From Rhizobacter terrae (GTDB taxonomy: Bacteria > Pseudomonadota > Gammaproteobacteria > Burkholderiales > Burkholderiaceae_C), in contig NZ_QUSW01000006.1 of NCBI RefSeq assembly GCF_003852895.1, positions 62,001 through 126,000 on the forward strand: a stretch of 64,000 bases of DNA, in the 5' to 3' direction. A program made the position numbers and the translations under genes. Positions 1 to 8,435 of this stretch are shown piece by piece. The notes beneath the pieces are model-generated. The model had not been told where the DNA came from. It did no database searches and saw only the letters and a list, made by a program, of their open reading frames with translations. Within the stretch, counting starts at the first letter, position 1; the number at the start of each line of letters is the position of its first letter.

Positions 1-2
1 GC

Positions 3-3000
3 GCGGTGAACACGGTGCTGGACATCAACCAGCGCTTCGGCATCACGCCGGCAGACCGCGCCATCGCGATCAACGCGCTGAACTTCGACCTCTCGGTGTA
101 CGACGTGTTCGGCCTGCTGTCAGTGGGCGGCGCGCTGGTCATGCCGCTGGCCGAGCGCCTGCTGGATGCATCGCACTGGTCCGAGCTGGTGCTGGCCGAA
201 CGCGTGACCTTCTGGAACACCGTGCCGGCGATCGTGCAGCTGTATGTGGAAGAGCTGGAAGCCCAGGGCGCCCGCGGCCGCCAGCCGCAGGAGGCCGCCG
301 AGGCCTTGCGGCTGGTGTTCATGAGCGGCGACTGGATCCCGGTCAGCCTGCCCGACCGCATCCGCGCCGTGCTGCCCGCGGCCAAGCCCATCAGCCTGGG
401 CGGCCCGACGGAGACCACGGTGTGGTCGATCTACTACCCGATCGGCCGGGTCGAGCCCGAGTGGAAGAGCATTCCCTACGGCAAGCCGCTGGCCAACCGC
501 ACGCACCACGTGCTGCATGCGGACCTGACCGACTGCCCCGACTGGGTGCCGGGCGACATCTACACCGGCGGCCGCATCGGGCTGAGCCAGGGCTACTGGC
601 GCGATGAGGAAAAGACCGCCAAGGTCTTCATCAACCACCCGTTGACCGGCGAGCCGATCTACAAGACCGGCGACGTGGGCCGCTTCCTGCCCGACGGCAA
701 CATCGAGTTCATCGGCCGCTCGGACCACCAGGTCAAGGTGCAGGGCCACCGCATCGAGCTGGGCGAGATCGAGCATGCGCTGACGCATTGCGAAGGCGTG
801 CGCGATGCGCTGGTGATGGCGGTGTCCGATGGCGCAGGCGATGCGCAGCGCGCCGGCCATCGACTGGTCGCGTTCGTCGTCGAGCAGGCGAGCGCGGACG
901 ACGATTCGTCCATCGTGAACCTCATGGCGTCCGAAGGCGTGCTGCGCGATCCGATGCAGCGGGCGGCCTTCAAGCTCACGCAGTCCCACCTGCGCGCATT
1001 CGACGAAGGCACGCAGGCCGTGGCGCTGCCGCATGCGCCGCGGCGCGAACAGCCTCTGCGCTGGTCGCCGTCGGCCTGCCAGACCATGCCGCCGGCTTCC
1101 GCCACTTCGCGCAACACGGCATCGCTCGACTCGCTGGGCCTGTGGCTGTCGTGCCTGGCCCAGGTGCGCCTGGCCGATGCCGCACTGCCGAAGTACTTCT
1201 ACCCGTCGGCCGGCTCCGCGCACCCGGTGCAGTGCTACCTCTACGTGAAGGCCGGCGCCTTCAGCGGCGTGGCCGAGGGCTGCTACTACCACGACCCCGC
1301 CGGCCACCGGCTGGTCCGCGTCGCGCCGGCCGGCGCCTGGAATGCGCAAAAGGCCATCGGCCCCGCGCTCGATGCCTGCGGCTTCGCGCTGTTCCTGGTG
1401 GCCAACCCGGCCGCCATCCTGCCGCTTTACGGCGAGGTGGGCGTCGAACGCTTCGCGGCGATCGAGGCCGGCCACATGCTCAACCTGTTGTCGGGTTCCG
1501 CACGCCATGCGGGCCTGGCCGCATGGACCGGCACGGCCGCGGATGAGGCCATGCTCCTGGATGGACTGTCCCTGCCGGGCGAGCATCGCCTCGTGGCAGC
1601 GCTGTTCGGCGGCGGCCATGCCGTGCCGGCCGACCTGCCCGCCACGCCGATCGACTGCGTCGTGCGCCAGAGCTACCGCCGCTACCTCGGCGACGGCGTG
1701 AAGGCGCCGCAGCTTCGGCAACTGCTGTCGACGCTGGTGGAGGCCCAGGGCCCGCGCGCCGGCACGGCCGACATGCCCACGCTGTGGCTGCACGTGAAGC
1801 CCGGCCGCGTCGAAGGCCTGGCCGGCGGCCTGTACCGCGTGGATGCCGCCACCGCCGAGCTCGAACTGCTGTGCCGGCTGGACAGCGGCCTGGGCGGCAA
1901 CCTGCAGTACATGGAGAACCGTCCGATCCACGCGGGTTCCGCGTTCTCGGTCATCTTCATGCGCGACCAGGCGCAGGCGACCATGCAGCAACTGGTCCAG
2001 ACCGGGCACCTGGCGCAGACGCTGCTGCACCGCGCGCCAGGTCTTGAGATCGGCCTGTGTTCGACCGGCGGCGCGCGCATCGACCTGCTGCGCCGGCATG
2101 TTCCCCTGGCGGATTCCTTCGAGGCCTTCTATTGCCTCGAAGGCGGCTCCATCACGCCGCAGCAGACCCTGGCCTGGGACAACGCCGAGTTCATGCCGCT
2201 GGACCCGGTCCAGGCGTGGCGCGACACGCTGCGCGCCCGCCTGCCGTACTACATGGTGCCCTCCAGCTTCGTGCGCCTGAAGAGCTTCCCGCTGACCGCC
2301 AACGGCAAGGTGGACCGCAAGGCGCTGGCGCAGCACGGCATGGCCGGCGCATCGGCGCCGACCGAGCGCGAGCTGGCGCCGCCGCGCGATGAGCTGGAGT
2401 CCGCGGTCCACGCCGCGTGGCTGGCAGTCCTGGAGATCGGTGAAGCCGGCATCCACGACAACCTGTTCGAGCTGGGCGGCGATTCGCTGATGGCCACCAA
2501 GCTCACCGCCGAACTGGCACGCACGCTGGGCCTGAACCTGCCACTGCACAAGGTCTTCGCCGATCCCACCATCGCCGGCATGGCAGCGCAGTACCGTGCG
2601 CTGCAAGGCAGCGATGCAATGGCTTCGTTGCCGACGCCAACCAGCCCGGCCACGGCGCAGCAGGTGCTGGGCGAATTCGCTGCGGTGTCGGCGCAGCTGA
2701 TGCGAGATGCCTCGCAGGACCTGCCCCTGGTCATCGACCACCGCATCCCGGGCGACCTGGGCAGTCCCAAGGCCATCCTGCTCACGGGTGCCAACGGCTT
2801 CCTCGGCGCGCATGTGCTGCATGAGCTGCTCAAGCGCACCTCCGCGGACGTGTTCTGCCTGGTCCGCGGCAAGGACCGCACGGAGTCGCTGCGGCGCATC
2901 GAGGCGAGCCTCTCCCTGCACGGCCTGGACGCAGCGCGCTACCGCCACCGCATCCATGCGCTGGCGGGCGACCTCGCCAAGCCCAACCTGGGCCTGGCTG

Positions 3001-3941
3001 CGGACGAGCATGCCGCCGTGTGTGCCGAGGTGGACGTCATCTACCACCTCGGGGCGCAGGTGAACTACGCCCGCACCTATGCCGACCTGAAGGCGGCCAA
3101 CGTTGGCGGCGCGCGCGCCATCATCTCGCTGGCAGCCACGGGCAAGCGCAAGGGCATCGTCTACGTGTCCAGCAAGTACGTGTGCTTCGGGCTCGACGAG
3201 CACGGCGTGGCGATCCAGCAGTCGGAAGACCGCATCGCCCGGCCGGATGGGCTGTTCATCGGCTACACGCAGAGCAAGTGGGTCGCCGAGAAGCTGTTCG
3301 AGCGCGCAGGCGATGCCGGCATCCCGGTGGCCATCGTGCGCCCCGGGCAGATCAGCGCCGCGGCCCACGGCCGCACGCACCTGCCCGACGACGCCTTCCA
3401 CCAGCTGGTGAACCTGTTCCGCTCGGTGGGCTCGCGTCCGCACGATGGCGAATGGTCCGACGGGGTCATCGACATCGTGCCGGTCGACTACTGCGCTGCA
3501 GCGATCGCGGCCATCGGCCTGAAGGCCGGCAGCTACGGGCGGCATTTCCACCTGGTCAATCCGCAGCCGATGTCGATGGACAACTTCTTCGCCACGCTGC
3601 GCGAGCTGTCCACCGGACCGGCGCCGCAGGTCCGCTCCTTCGAGGAGTGGGCCAACGACTGCCTGTCCGCGATCCACGCGCTGGACGACAAGGTGTCCGC
3701 CTTCGTGCTCGAGAAGTTCTTCGTGGCGACGGAGCATGGCCGCTTCATCAAGGGCCTGTTCATCGATGCCAGGCTGTCCCGAGACAACGTCAGCGCCGCA
3801 TTGACCGGCAGCGGCATCACCTGCCCTGCCGTCAACGTGGAACTGTGGCGGCGCTACCTGCAGACGGGAGCCGCCGACGGGAGTCCCCCGCCGGCGGGTT
3901 CAGACCAAGAAGCCCGGCACGCCACCAGCCAGCCGGCCTGA
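3..3941 (+). CDS. NRPS module, 3' part: A(Cys)-Ox-PCP-reductase
   Basis: The reading frame is open at the window edge, so this is the C-terminal 1,312 residues of a larger synthetase. In order I see: an adenylation domain (about 1-300, with the GGPTETT, YKTGD and GHRIELGEIE motifs); an inserted flavin nitroreductase/SagB-like oxidase (about 310-715); the last adenylation motif NGKVDRKAL (about 765); a carrier domain with the phosphopantetheine serine in LGGDSL (about 820-830); and a thioester reductase with TGANGFLG (about 925) and YTQSK (about 1087). Reading the specificity pocket by hand gives D-L-Y-N-F-S-L-V-W-K, close to the known cysteine code. An oxidase inserted in a cysteine A domain is the pattern of thiazole-forming modules such as BlmIII and EpoB. 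The terminal reductase predicts release as an aldehyde or alcohol instead of an acid. Any condensation/cyclisation domain would lie upstream of the window. Confidence 0.9.
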   Translation, partial: AVNTVLDINQRFGITPADRAIAINALNFDLSVYDVFGLLSVGGALVMPLAERLLDASHWSELVLAERVTFWNTVPAIVQLYVEELEAQGARGRQPQEAAEALRLVFMSGDWIPVSLPDRIRAVLPAAKPISLGGPTETTVWSIYYPIGRVEPEWKSIPYGKPLANRTHHVLHADLTDCPDWVPGDIYTGGRIGLSQGYWRDEEKTAKVFINHPLTGEPIYKTGDVGRFLPDGNIEFIGRSDHQVKVQGHRIELGEIEHALTHCEGVRDALVMAVSDGAGDAQRAGHRLVAFVVEQASADDDSSIVNLMASEGVLRDPMQRAAFKLTQSHLRAFDEGTQAVALPHAPRREQPLRWSPSACQTMPPASATSRNTASLDSLGLWLSCLAQVRLADAALPKYFYPSAGSAHPVQCYLYVKAGAFSGVAEGCYYHDPAGHRLVRVAPAGAWNAQKAIGPALDACGFALFLVANPAAILPLYGEVGVERFAAIEAGHMLNLLSGSARHAGLAAWTGTAADEAMLLDGLSLPGEHRLVAALFGGGHAVPADLPATPIDCVVRQSYRRYLGDGVKAPQLRQLLSTLVEAQGPRAGTADMPTLWLHVKPGRVEGLAGGLYRVDAATAELELLCRLDSGLGGNLQYMENRPIHAGSAFSVIFMRDQAQATMQQLVQTGHLAQTLLHRAPGLEIGLCSTGGARIDLLRRHVPLADSFEAFYCLEGGSITPQQTLAWDNAEFMPLDPVQAWRDTLRARLPYYMVPSSFVRLKSFPLTANGKVDRKALAQHGMAGASAPTERELAPPRDELESAVHAAWLAVLEIGEAGIHDNLFELGGDSLMATKLTAELARTLGLNLPLHKVFADPTIAGMAAQYRALQGSDAMASLPTPTSPATAQQVLGEFAAVSAQLMRDASQDLPLVIDHRIPGDLGSPKAILLTGANGFLGAHVLHELLKRTSADVFCLVRGKDRTESLRRIEASLSLHGLDAARYRHRIHALAGDLAKPNLGLAADEHAAVCAEVDVIYHLGAQVNYARTYADLKAANVGGARAIISLAATGKRKGIVYVSSKYVCFGLDEHGVAIQQSEDRIARPDGLFIGYTQSKWVAEKLFERAGDAGIPVAIVRPGQISAAAHGRTHLPDDAFHQLVNLFRSVGSRPHDGEWSDGVIDIVPVDYCAAAIAAIGLKAGSYGRHFHLVNPQPMSMDNFFATLRELSTGPAPQVRSFEEWANDCLSAIHALDDKVSAFVLEKFFVATEHGRFIKGLFIDARLSRDNVSAALTGSGITCPAVNVELWRRYLQTGAADGSPPPAGSDQEARHATSQPA

Positions 3942-3986
3942 TTCCATCCATCCATTCACCCATCCCAAGCCTCAAGAGGAGTGCAT

Positions 3987-4454
3987 ATGAACGACACGAA
4001 ACAAGTCCAGGACGAGCTGCGCCGATCCATCACGGTCGGCTGGATCAACGCATTGCAGCTGGTGGTCATCATGTTCCTGGTGTCGGTGGTGCGCGCCGCC
4101 ATCGCCAACGACTTCAAGCCCTTCGGCCGCGACCCGGGCAACCTCGGGCTGGACATCATGATCGTGATCTTCGCGATCTATGCGCTCATCCCCGTGGCCG
4201 TGCGGATGTTCGACGGCCTCATCTTCCGCTGGACGATGGTCGGCGCCGCGGTGTTCTTCTTCCTCATGTTCATCGCGCACCAGCTCACGCACATGGTGGT
4301 GGACAAGATGCCGCTGAACATCTACCACGTGCTTGACTTCTCGCACCACGCGGTGCTGCTGTGGCTGATCGTCTGCTCGGTCCGCTGGGCACGCATGGCC
4401 GATCGGCCGATGTCCGTCGCCGCCGCCCCCGAGCTGGCCGTCAGCCCGAAGTGA
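3987..4454 (+). CDS. four-TM integral membrane protein, unknown function
   Basis: A 155-residue protein that I do not recognise as a named family. It has about four hydrophobic segments (near 20-38, 54-74, 80-100 and 112-128) and a histidine-bearing stretch, AHQLTH followed by DFSHH, which could bind metal or heme. The start is the ATG at 3987, six bases after AGAGGA; a GTG at 3981 is in frame but sits directly on that ribosome site. It lies 45 bp after the NRPS gene and 8 bp before the HupE-like gene. It is therefore part of the same transcript and probably works with the metal permease or in precursor handling. Confidence 0.75.
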   Translation: MNDTKQVQDELRRSITVGWINALQLVVIMFLVSVVRAAIANDFKPFGRDPGNLGLDIMIVIFAIYALIPVAVRMFDGLIFRWTMVGAAVFFFLMFIAHQLTHMVVDKMPLNIYHVLDFSHHAVLLWLIVCSVRWARMADRPMSVAAAPELAVSPK

Positions 4455-4462
4455 GACCCGCC

Positions 4463-5062
4463 ATGCGCTTGTCTCGCAACTCGCTGCAGATGCTTGCCAC
4501 CCTCGTGGTGGCCGCACTGCCCGTGGTGGCCCACGCCCACGTGGAAGAAGGCAGCCTGGGCGCGCTCGATGGCTTCCTGCATCCCATCAAGGGCGCGGAC
4601 CACCTGCTGGCCATGCTCAGCGTGGGCATCGTCAGCGCGCAGATCGGCGGACGCAGCATCTGGCTGGTGCCTGCCCTGTTCGTGCTGGCGATGATCGGCG
4701 GCGGCGTGGTCGGGCTCAACCAGATCATGGTGCCGCACGTGGAGCTGGGCGTGGCGCTGTCGGTGGTGGCGCTGGGCCTGGCCATCGTCTTCGCCGACAA
4801 GCGCAGCAACGTGACGCTGGTGATGCTGTTTGTCATGCTGTTCGGCGCCCTGCACGGCCATGCCCACGGGCTGGAGGCGCCCAAGACCGCGAGCCCGATC
4901 TTCTATTCGTTCGGCTTCGTGATCAGCACCGCGCTCATCCATCTGGTGGGCGTCCTCGTGGGCTTCCTGGTGACGGAAAAGTCCCGCGTGCGCAACGCCT
5001 CCACCTACCTGGGCTGCCTGGTGTCGGCGGCCGGCGTGTACTTCCTGGCCGGCCTGTACTGA
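4463..5062 (+). CDS. HupE/UreJ family metal permease
   Basis: A 199-residue inner-membrane protein with an N-terminal signal-like segment ending near VVAHA. The HupE/UreJ signature HPIKGADHLLAM lies at residues 40-51, and a second histidine motif, ALHGHAHG, near 131-138. About six further hydrophobic segments follow. Members of this family are nickel or cobalt permeases, or accessory proteins of urease and hydrogenase. No urease or hydrogenase genes are nearby, so here it is more likely to move the metal delivered by the metallophore. It follows the four-TM gene by 8 bp and precedes the GMC oxidoreductase by 10 bp. Confidence 0.85.
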   Translation: MRLSRNSLQMLATLVVAALPVVAHAHVEEGSLGALDGFLHPIKGADHLLAMLSVGIVSAQIGGRSIWLVPALFVLAMIGGGVVGLNQIMVPHVELGVALSVVALGLAIVFADKRSNVTLVMLFVMLFGALHGHAHGLEAPKTASPIFYSFGFVISTALIHLVGVLVGFLVTEKSRVRNASTYLGCLVSAAGVYFLAGLY

Positions 5063-5072
5063 AGGCACGACG

Positions 5073-6770
5073 ATGAGCACACCGAACGACATCGCGACCG
5101 CGCAGTCGGCCTGCGGCGGCTACGACGACATCGTCGTGGGCGCGGGCTCAACCGGCGCCATCATCGCCGCCCGGCTGAGCGAAGACCCCAGGCGCCGGGT
5201 GCTGCTGGTCGAAGCGGGCGAGGATCATCCCGACCCGTCTTCCATGCCTCCGGAATTGCTGGCCGCGCATGAACCCGTGACGCACGGGCACAACTGGCAG
5301 ATCAGTGCGCTGCTGCGCGAGCAGAAGCTGCTGAGCCGCCTCACCGAAGCGCACAACCTGTTCCACGCGGCCAACTCCTCGTCGCGCGTGTCGATGGCCA
5401 AGACCGCCATCTCCACGCTCATGAACGCAGGCGACGGCCTCACGCACTTCGACTACCCGATGGGCAAGGTCGTCGGCGGTTCGTCCGCCGTCAACGGCGC
5501 GCTGGCCATGCGCGGCGCACCGGAGGACTACGACGAGTGGGCGGCGATGGGCAACCCCGCCTGGGCCTGGCCGCAGGTGCTGCTGCAGTTCCGTGCGCTG
5601 GAGCGCGATGTGGACATGAAGGCGCCGTACTACGGCAGCCAGGGCCCCATCCCGGTGTCGCGTGCACGGCCCAACGAGCTGCATCCGCTGCAGCGCGACT
5701 TCGCGACGGTGTGCGAACAGATGGGCTTCCCGACCGGAGACCCCAACAATCCGCGCTCGACCGGGTACGGCTGCGTACCACGCAACGTCCAGGACGGCAA
5801 ACGCGTGTCCAGTGCCATGGCCTTCCTGGCCTCGGCGCGGACGCGGCCGAACCTGAGCATCATGCCCCGCACCGTGGCCGACAAGGTGGTGATGGCGCAC
5901 GGCAGCGCCATCGGCGTCGACGTGCTCGCCGATGGCCGCATCCAGCGCCTGCTGGGCGACCGGGTCGTGCTGTGCGCCGGCGCCTTGCAGACGCCATGCA
6001 TCCTCATGCGCTCGGGCATCGGGCCGGCCGGCACGCTGGAGAAGCTCGACATCGAGCCCCTGCATGACCTGCCCGGGGTCGGCGGCAACCTCATCGACCA
6101 CCCGGCCGTGGGCATCTGGCTCGTGCCCAAGCCCGGGCTGTGCAAGGACGGCGAGGACATCCACGAGGTGATGCTCAGGCTCAGCTCGCGCGGCGGCCAG
6201 CACCGCAACGACCTGCAGCTGTACATGCTGAACTCGGTGCGGACCTCGCAGTTCCCGGAACTGGCCACGGCCCTGGGCACGCCCCTGGCCATGGCCGTGT
6301 CCGCGATGCTGACCAAGCCCCAGTCGCGCGGCATGGTGACGCTCGCCAGCCGCGACCCGCAGGACTCGCCGCGCGTCACGCTGAACCTCGCCAGCGAAGC
6401 CCACGACATGCAGGTGCTGGCCGAAGGCGTGCGGCAGGCCTGGTCCATCATCCAGGCCCAGCCGCTGGCGTCGAACGTGGCGCGGGTGTTCGCGTGGAAC
6501 CAGCGGATCATGGACGACGACCGGCTGCTTCACCAGGCCATCTCGACCTTCGTGCGGGGTTCGTGGCACCCGGTGGGCACGGCCCGCATGGGCGAGTCCG
6601 GCGACCGGCTGGCGGTGGTGGACCAGCACGGTGCGGTGCATGGATGCCAGCGGCTGCGCATCGCCGACGCGTCGATCATGCCCACGATTCCGCGGGCGCC
6701 GACCAACCTCAGCTGCCTGATGATCGGCGAGATGCTGGCGCGCAGGATGCGGGAGGCCGCCCATGCTTGA
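5073..6770 (+). CDS. GMC family FAD-dependent oxidoreductase
   Basis: A 565-residue cytosolic flavoprotein of the glucose-methanol-choline family. The FAD-binding GAGSTG is at residues 23-28, the GMC signature GGSSAVNGALAMRG near 131-144, and the C-terminal active-site segment HPVGTARMG with its partner PTNLS near 510-550. GMC enzymes oxidise alcohols to aldehydes or desaturate C-N and C-C bonds. The NRPS upstream ends in a reductase, so this enzyme may re-oxidise or otherwise tailor the released alcohol or aldehyde. Its last codons overlap the thioesterase gene by 8 bp, which implies translational coupling. Confidence 0.9.
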   Translation: MSTPNDIATAQSACGGYDDIVVGAGSTGAIIAARLSEDPRRRVLLVEAGEDHPDPSSMPPELLAAHEPVTHGHNWQISALLREQKLLSRLTEAHNLFHAANSSSRVSMAKTAISTLMNAGDGLTHFDYPMGKVVGGSSAVNGALAMRGAPEDYDEWAAMGNPAWAWPQVLLQFRALERDVDMKAPYYGSQGPIPVSRARPNELHPLQRDFATVCEQMGFPTGDPNNPRSTGYGCVPRNVQDGKRVSSAMAFLASARTRPNLSIMPRTVADKVVMAHGSAIGVDVLADGRIQRLLGDRVVLCAGALQTPCILMRSGIGPAGTLEKLDIEPLHDLPGVGGNLIDHPAVGIWLVPKPGLCKDGEDIHEVMLRLSSRGGQHRNDLQLYMLNSVRTSQFPELATALGTPLAMAVSAMLTKPQSRGMVTLASRDPQDSPRVTLNLASEAHDMQVLAEGVRQAWSIIQAQPLASNVARVFAWNQRIMDDDRLLHQAISTFVRGSWHPVGTARMGESGDRLAVVDQHGAVHGCQRLRIADASIMPTIPRAPTNLSCLMIGEMLARRMREAAHA

Positions 6771-7548
6771 CCAGATGGCCATGCCCGGCGTCCAGGCCGG
6801 CCTGCGCTGGATCAAGCGCTTCGCGCCCAATCCCACGGCCCGCATCCGCCTGCTGTGCCTGCCCTACGCGGGCGCCGGCCCCAGCGTCTTTCGCGGTTGG
6901 CCGCGACTGATGGACAGCCGCATCGAAGTGATGGCCGGCCAGTTGCCCGGCCGCGAAGCCCGCCTGCGCGAGCCCTTCGCGCAGAGCGCGCAGGAGATCA
7001 CGCAGGCCCTGGCCGGTGAGCTGCTCAGGTTGTGTCCGCATGAGCCGCTGGCCGTGTTCGGCCACAGCATGGGATCCATCCTCGCCTACGACCTGGCGCG
7101 CCGGCTCAAGGAACAGCATGGCTGGCGGGTGAAGGCCTTGATCGTCTCCGGGCGGCAGCCGCCCCACGTGGTGTTCGGCGGCGACTTCCATTCGCGCCCG
7201 GAGCCGGAGTTCATCGCCGAGATCCAGCGCCTGAACGGCACGCCCAGCGCCATCTTCGGCGACGCCGAGATGCGCAACCTGGTGCTGCCGGTGCTGCGTG
7301 CCGACTACCGCGTCATCGAGACCTACGAGGCGCGGCGCGGCGGGCTGCTCGACTGCCCCATGGTCAGTTGCACCTCCGACCGCGACGAGGACGCGCCGCG
7401 CGAGCGGATGAACCTGTGGCAGTCGCTGAGCAGCGGGCCTTTCGAGGCCTGGGATTTCATCGGAGACCACTTCTTCCTGAAAGACCAGGCTGCCGATCTC
7501 ACGGCGCGCCTGAACCGCTACCTGCTGGCGCCCGGCGCCATCGCCTGA
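6763..7548 (+). CDS. type II (proofreading) thioesterase
   Basis: A 261-residue alpha/beta hydrolase of the GrsT family. The nucleophile motif GHSMGS is at residues 100-105 and the likely catalytic histidine is in FIGDHFFL near 230. The N-terminal LCLPYAGAG motif is typical of stand-alone thioesterases that clear misprimed carrier proteins of NRPS systems. The NRPS itself ends in a reductase and not a TE domain, so a separate editing enzyme makes sense. The gene overlaps the GMC gene and is followed after 12 bp by the serine acetyltransferase. Confidence 0.88.
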   Translation: MLDQMAMPGVQAGLRWIKRFAPNPTARIRLLCLPYAGAGPSVFRGWPRLMDSRIEVMAGQLPGREARLREPFAQSAQEITQALAGELLRLCPHEPLAVFGHSMGSILAYDLARRLKEQHGWRVKALIVSGRQPPHVVFGGDFHSRPEPEFIAEIQRLNGTPSAIFGDAEMRNLVLPVLRADYRVIETYEARRGGLLDCPMVSCTSDRDEDAPRERMNLWQSLSSGPFEAWDFIGDHFFLKDQAADLTARLNRYLLAPGAIA

Positions 7549-7560
7549 CGAGGACGTTTC

Positions 7561-8367
7561 ATGAGCTCCGTAGTCGCCTTGCCTGAAGACAGCCTGTTCC
7601 CGAACCTGTTCATGGAGATCCGCCTGGCCGCCAGTGCCGTGGCGCAGCGCGAACCCCTGCTTCGGCGCAGCTTCATCAAGACCTTCGTGGAGCGCGAGTC
7701 GTTCGGCGAGATGCTGGCCGTCGTTCTGGCCCAGCGCATGGAGTGCGCCGAACTCGGCGGCGCGGCGCTGTATGACCTGCTCACGGCCATCCTGGACGAC
7801 TGCGAGGACATCCAGGCGCAGGCGATGGCCGACATGCTGGCCGTCCGCGACCGCGACCCGGCTGCAGGATCGCCGCTGCACGTGCTGTCCAACCTCAAGG
7901 GCTTCCAGGCCTTGCAGGTGCACCGCGCCGCGCATCACCTGTGGCTGGAGGGGCGGCGCGAGCTGGCGCAGGCCATCGCCAACCGGGCATCGGTGGTGTT
8001 CGCGGTGGACATCCATCCGGCGGCCATCATCGGCCCCGGCGTGATGATCGACCACGGCACCGGTGTCGTGATCGGCGAGACCGCGCGCATCGACGAGGAC
8101 GTGTCGATCATGCAGGGCGTCACGCTCGGCGGTACCGGCAAGGACCGCGGCGACCGGCATCCCAAGATCCGCCGAGGCGTGCTGCTGGGTGCGGGCGCGA
8201 AGGTGCTCGGGAACATCGAGATCGGGACCATGAGCAAGGTGGCCGCCGGGAGCATCGTGCTCAAGGACGTGCCCGCGCACGTGACCGTGGCCGGCGTGCC
8301 TGCCAAGGTGGTGCGCTGCAACCGGCACAGCGACGCGCCGGCCCTCGACATGGACCAAAGCCTATAG
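7561..8367 (+). CDS. cysE: serine O-acetyltransferase (CysE family)
   Basis: A 268-residue enzyme that acetylates L-serine with acetyl-CoA to O-acetylserine, the carbon precursor of cysteine. The alpha-helical N-terminal domain and C-terminal left-handed beta-helix are both present; catalytic and hexapeptide motifs include HPAAIIGPG, IDHGTGVVIGE and MQGVTLGGTG (about 155-200). Standing 12 bp after the thioesterase and inside the NRPS operon, it looks like a dedicated copy. It would raise cysteine supply for the cysteine-activating module and is unlikely to be the housekeeping gene. Confidence 0.9.
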   Translation: MSSVVALPEDSLFPNLFMEIRLAASAVAQREPLLRRSFIKTFVERESFGEMLAVVLAQRMECAELGGAALYDLLTAILDDCEDIQAQAMADMLAVRDRDPAAGSPLHVLSNLKGFQALQVHRAAHHLWLEGRRELAQAIANRASVVFAVDIHPAAIIGPGVMIDHGTGVVIGETARIDEDVSIMQGVTLGGTGKDRGDRHPKIRRGVLLGAGAKVLGNIEIGTMSKVAAGSIVLKDVPAHVTVAGVPAKVVRCNRHSDAPALDMDQSL

Positions 8368-8435
8368 CCATCGCGGCCGGCGCGAATGTGCCTTGGGCCG
8401 CCTCCATTCATTCACATCAATTCAGGGGAAAAAAC

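Noticed and set aside
120-3737. A 1,205-residue leftward open frame opposite the NRPS gene
   Set aside because: It is compositionally driven, rich in Arg, His, Gln and Ala, has no domain, and mirrors the codon pattern of the NRPS on the other strand.
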